DNA of 64,000 nt, taken from contig JACVVK020000198.1 of the NCBI GenBank assembly GCA_018292915.2, positions 937,001 through 1,001,000 of the forward strand. The letters run 5' to 3'. The stretch is from Batillaria attramentaria. Lineage: Eukaryota; Mollusca; Gastropoda; Batillariidae. A program made the translations under genes and the position numbers. This document shows, piece after piece, positions 63,531 through 64,000 of the stretch (its first letter is position 1; each line of letters opens with the position of its first letter). A model generated the notes under the pieces. It was not told where the DNA came from. It saw nothing but the letters and a program-made list of their open reading frames with translations, and did no database searches.

Positions 63531-63845
63531 TGGTGTTCAGTCCGCAGCCAAATAATGTACACTCTACGCTTCTATGTACGTAGAACAACACTATATGCCA
63601 ACCCGAGTCATTACAACGGTTTCAGACAACATAATTATTGTGACTCAAGTGATTCTGATGCACAGATTAAGTACATTCAATGAAAAGGTTTCCACGCGCT
63701 GTTGTATGCCTGTCACAAGTCATGAGACCTTCAAATTACGCACCCGTAGCTTCGAAACGGTAGTGGTTATTCCCGATGATGATGATGATGATGATAATGA
63801 TGATGCAGACTTGGTATAGAGAGCACGGCTCCATCCTAACTGAGA
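63531..63845. other. anonymous DNA
   Basis: (GAT)n at 63775-63805. No gene recognised. Confidence 0.45.
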
Positions 63846-64000
63846 GCGGGGGGGTGGGTGGGGTGTTTGGGGGTTTAACGTCCTTTTCCACCACGTAAGG
63901 GTAATATCAAAGACGGGACAACGATGAAAAAGCCAGCACAAATATTTGGCCCCAGCCGGGATCATTAGAAGTTCAACGCTCTACCATTCGGCAAACCCGG
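63846..64000 (-). repeat. SINE-A, running off the window end
   Basis: (CACC)n-type tail, GATATTACCCTTACGTGG-type body on the minus strand and head sequence up to the final base. The segment with the A box is partly deleted (GGGATCATTAGAAG). Confidence 0.87.

Noticed and set aside
1..64000. A new multi-gene system such as a defence or biosynthetic cluster
   Set aside because: Only one host exon and mobile elements are visible. No co-oriented group of non-transposon genes exists in the window.

Overview
This is a window of nuclear DNA from a eukaryote with a repeat-rich genome. Long (CA)n/(GT)n and (GA)n microsatellites, many poly-G/poly-C runs, at least four tRNA-derived SINE families, LINE fragments, MITEs, a Ty3/gypsy element and no bacterial gene layout all point to a metazoan. 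A marine invertebrate, probably a mollusc such as a gastropod, is my best guess. That is an inference from repeat style, not from a diagnostic gene.

The centrepiece is a complete Ty3/gypsy LTR retrotransposon on the minus strand (51556-60387, 8832 bp). It has two 1086-bp LTRs that differ by one substitution and three small indels, a 4-bp CTAG target-site duplication, a TGG-starting primer binding site, a purine tract, an intact gag (546 aa) and a pro-pol region with protease, reverse transcriptase, RNase H and integrase. A correctly phased GGGAAAC heptamer just before the gag stop would move ribosomes into the protease frame. The pol region is interrupted by seven one-base frame changes, mostly in homopolymers. 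A small basic Cys-rich ORF of unknown function lies between integrase and the 3' LTR.

The only convincing piece of a host gene is one minus-strand exon (12806-13097) with good splice sites. It encodes a membrane span and the start of a cytoplasmic tail, perhaps synaptotagmin-like.

The rest is mostly other repeats, named here for convenience. SINE-A is about 172 bp with a (CACC)n tail and has about 17 full, partial or minute copies. SINE-B has five copies, SINE-C two copies of about 520 bp, and SINE-D three. LINE pieces include isolated C-terminal ends and one 5'-inverted (twin-primed) insertion with a 12-bp duplication at 42002-42763. Terminal-inverted-repeat elements lie at 852-1333, 21031-21608, 29692-29980 and 63159-63448, and a CACGGGG family has three copies. 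There is a solo LTR at 11647-11945 and several long palindromes (17019-17126, 33110-33333, 35365-35795). Tandem arrays sit at 18922-19545, 37017-37202, 42895-43065, 45230-45980 and 47645-48345. Several insertions are nested, so relative ages can be read off.

I found no CRISPR array, operon, defence island, rRNA or functional tRNA gene. Long stretches (for example 7916-10060, 14346-15884, 22776-24173, 30986-32314 and 48346-51298) show only anonymous intergenic or intronic DNA.
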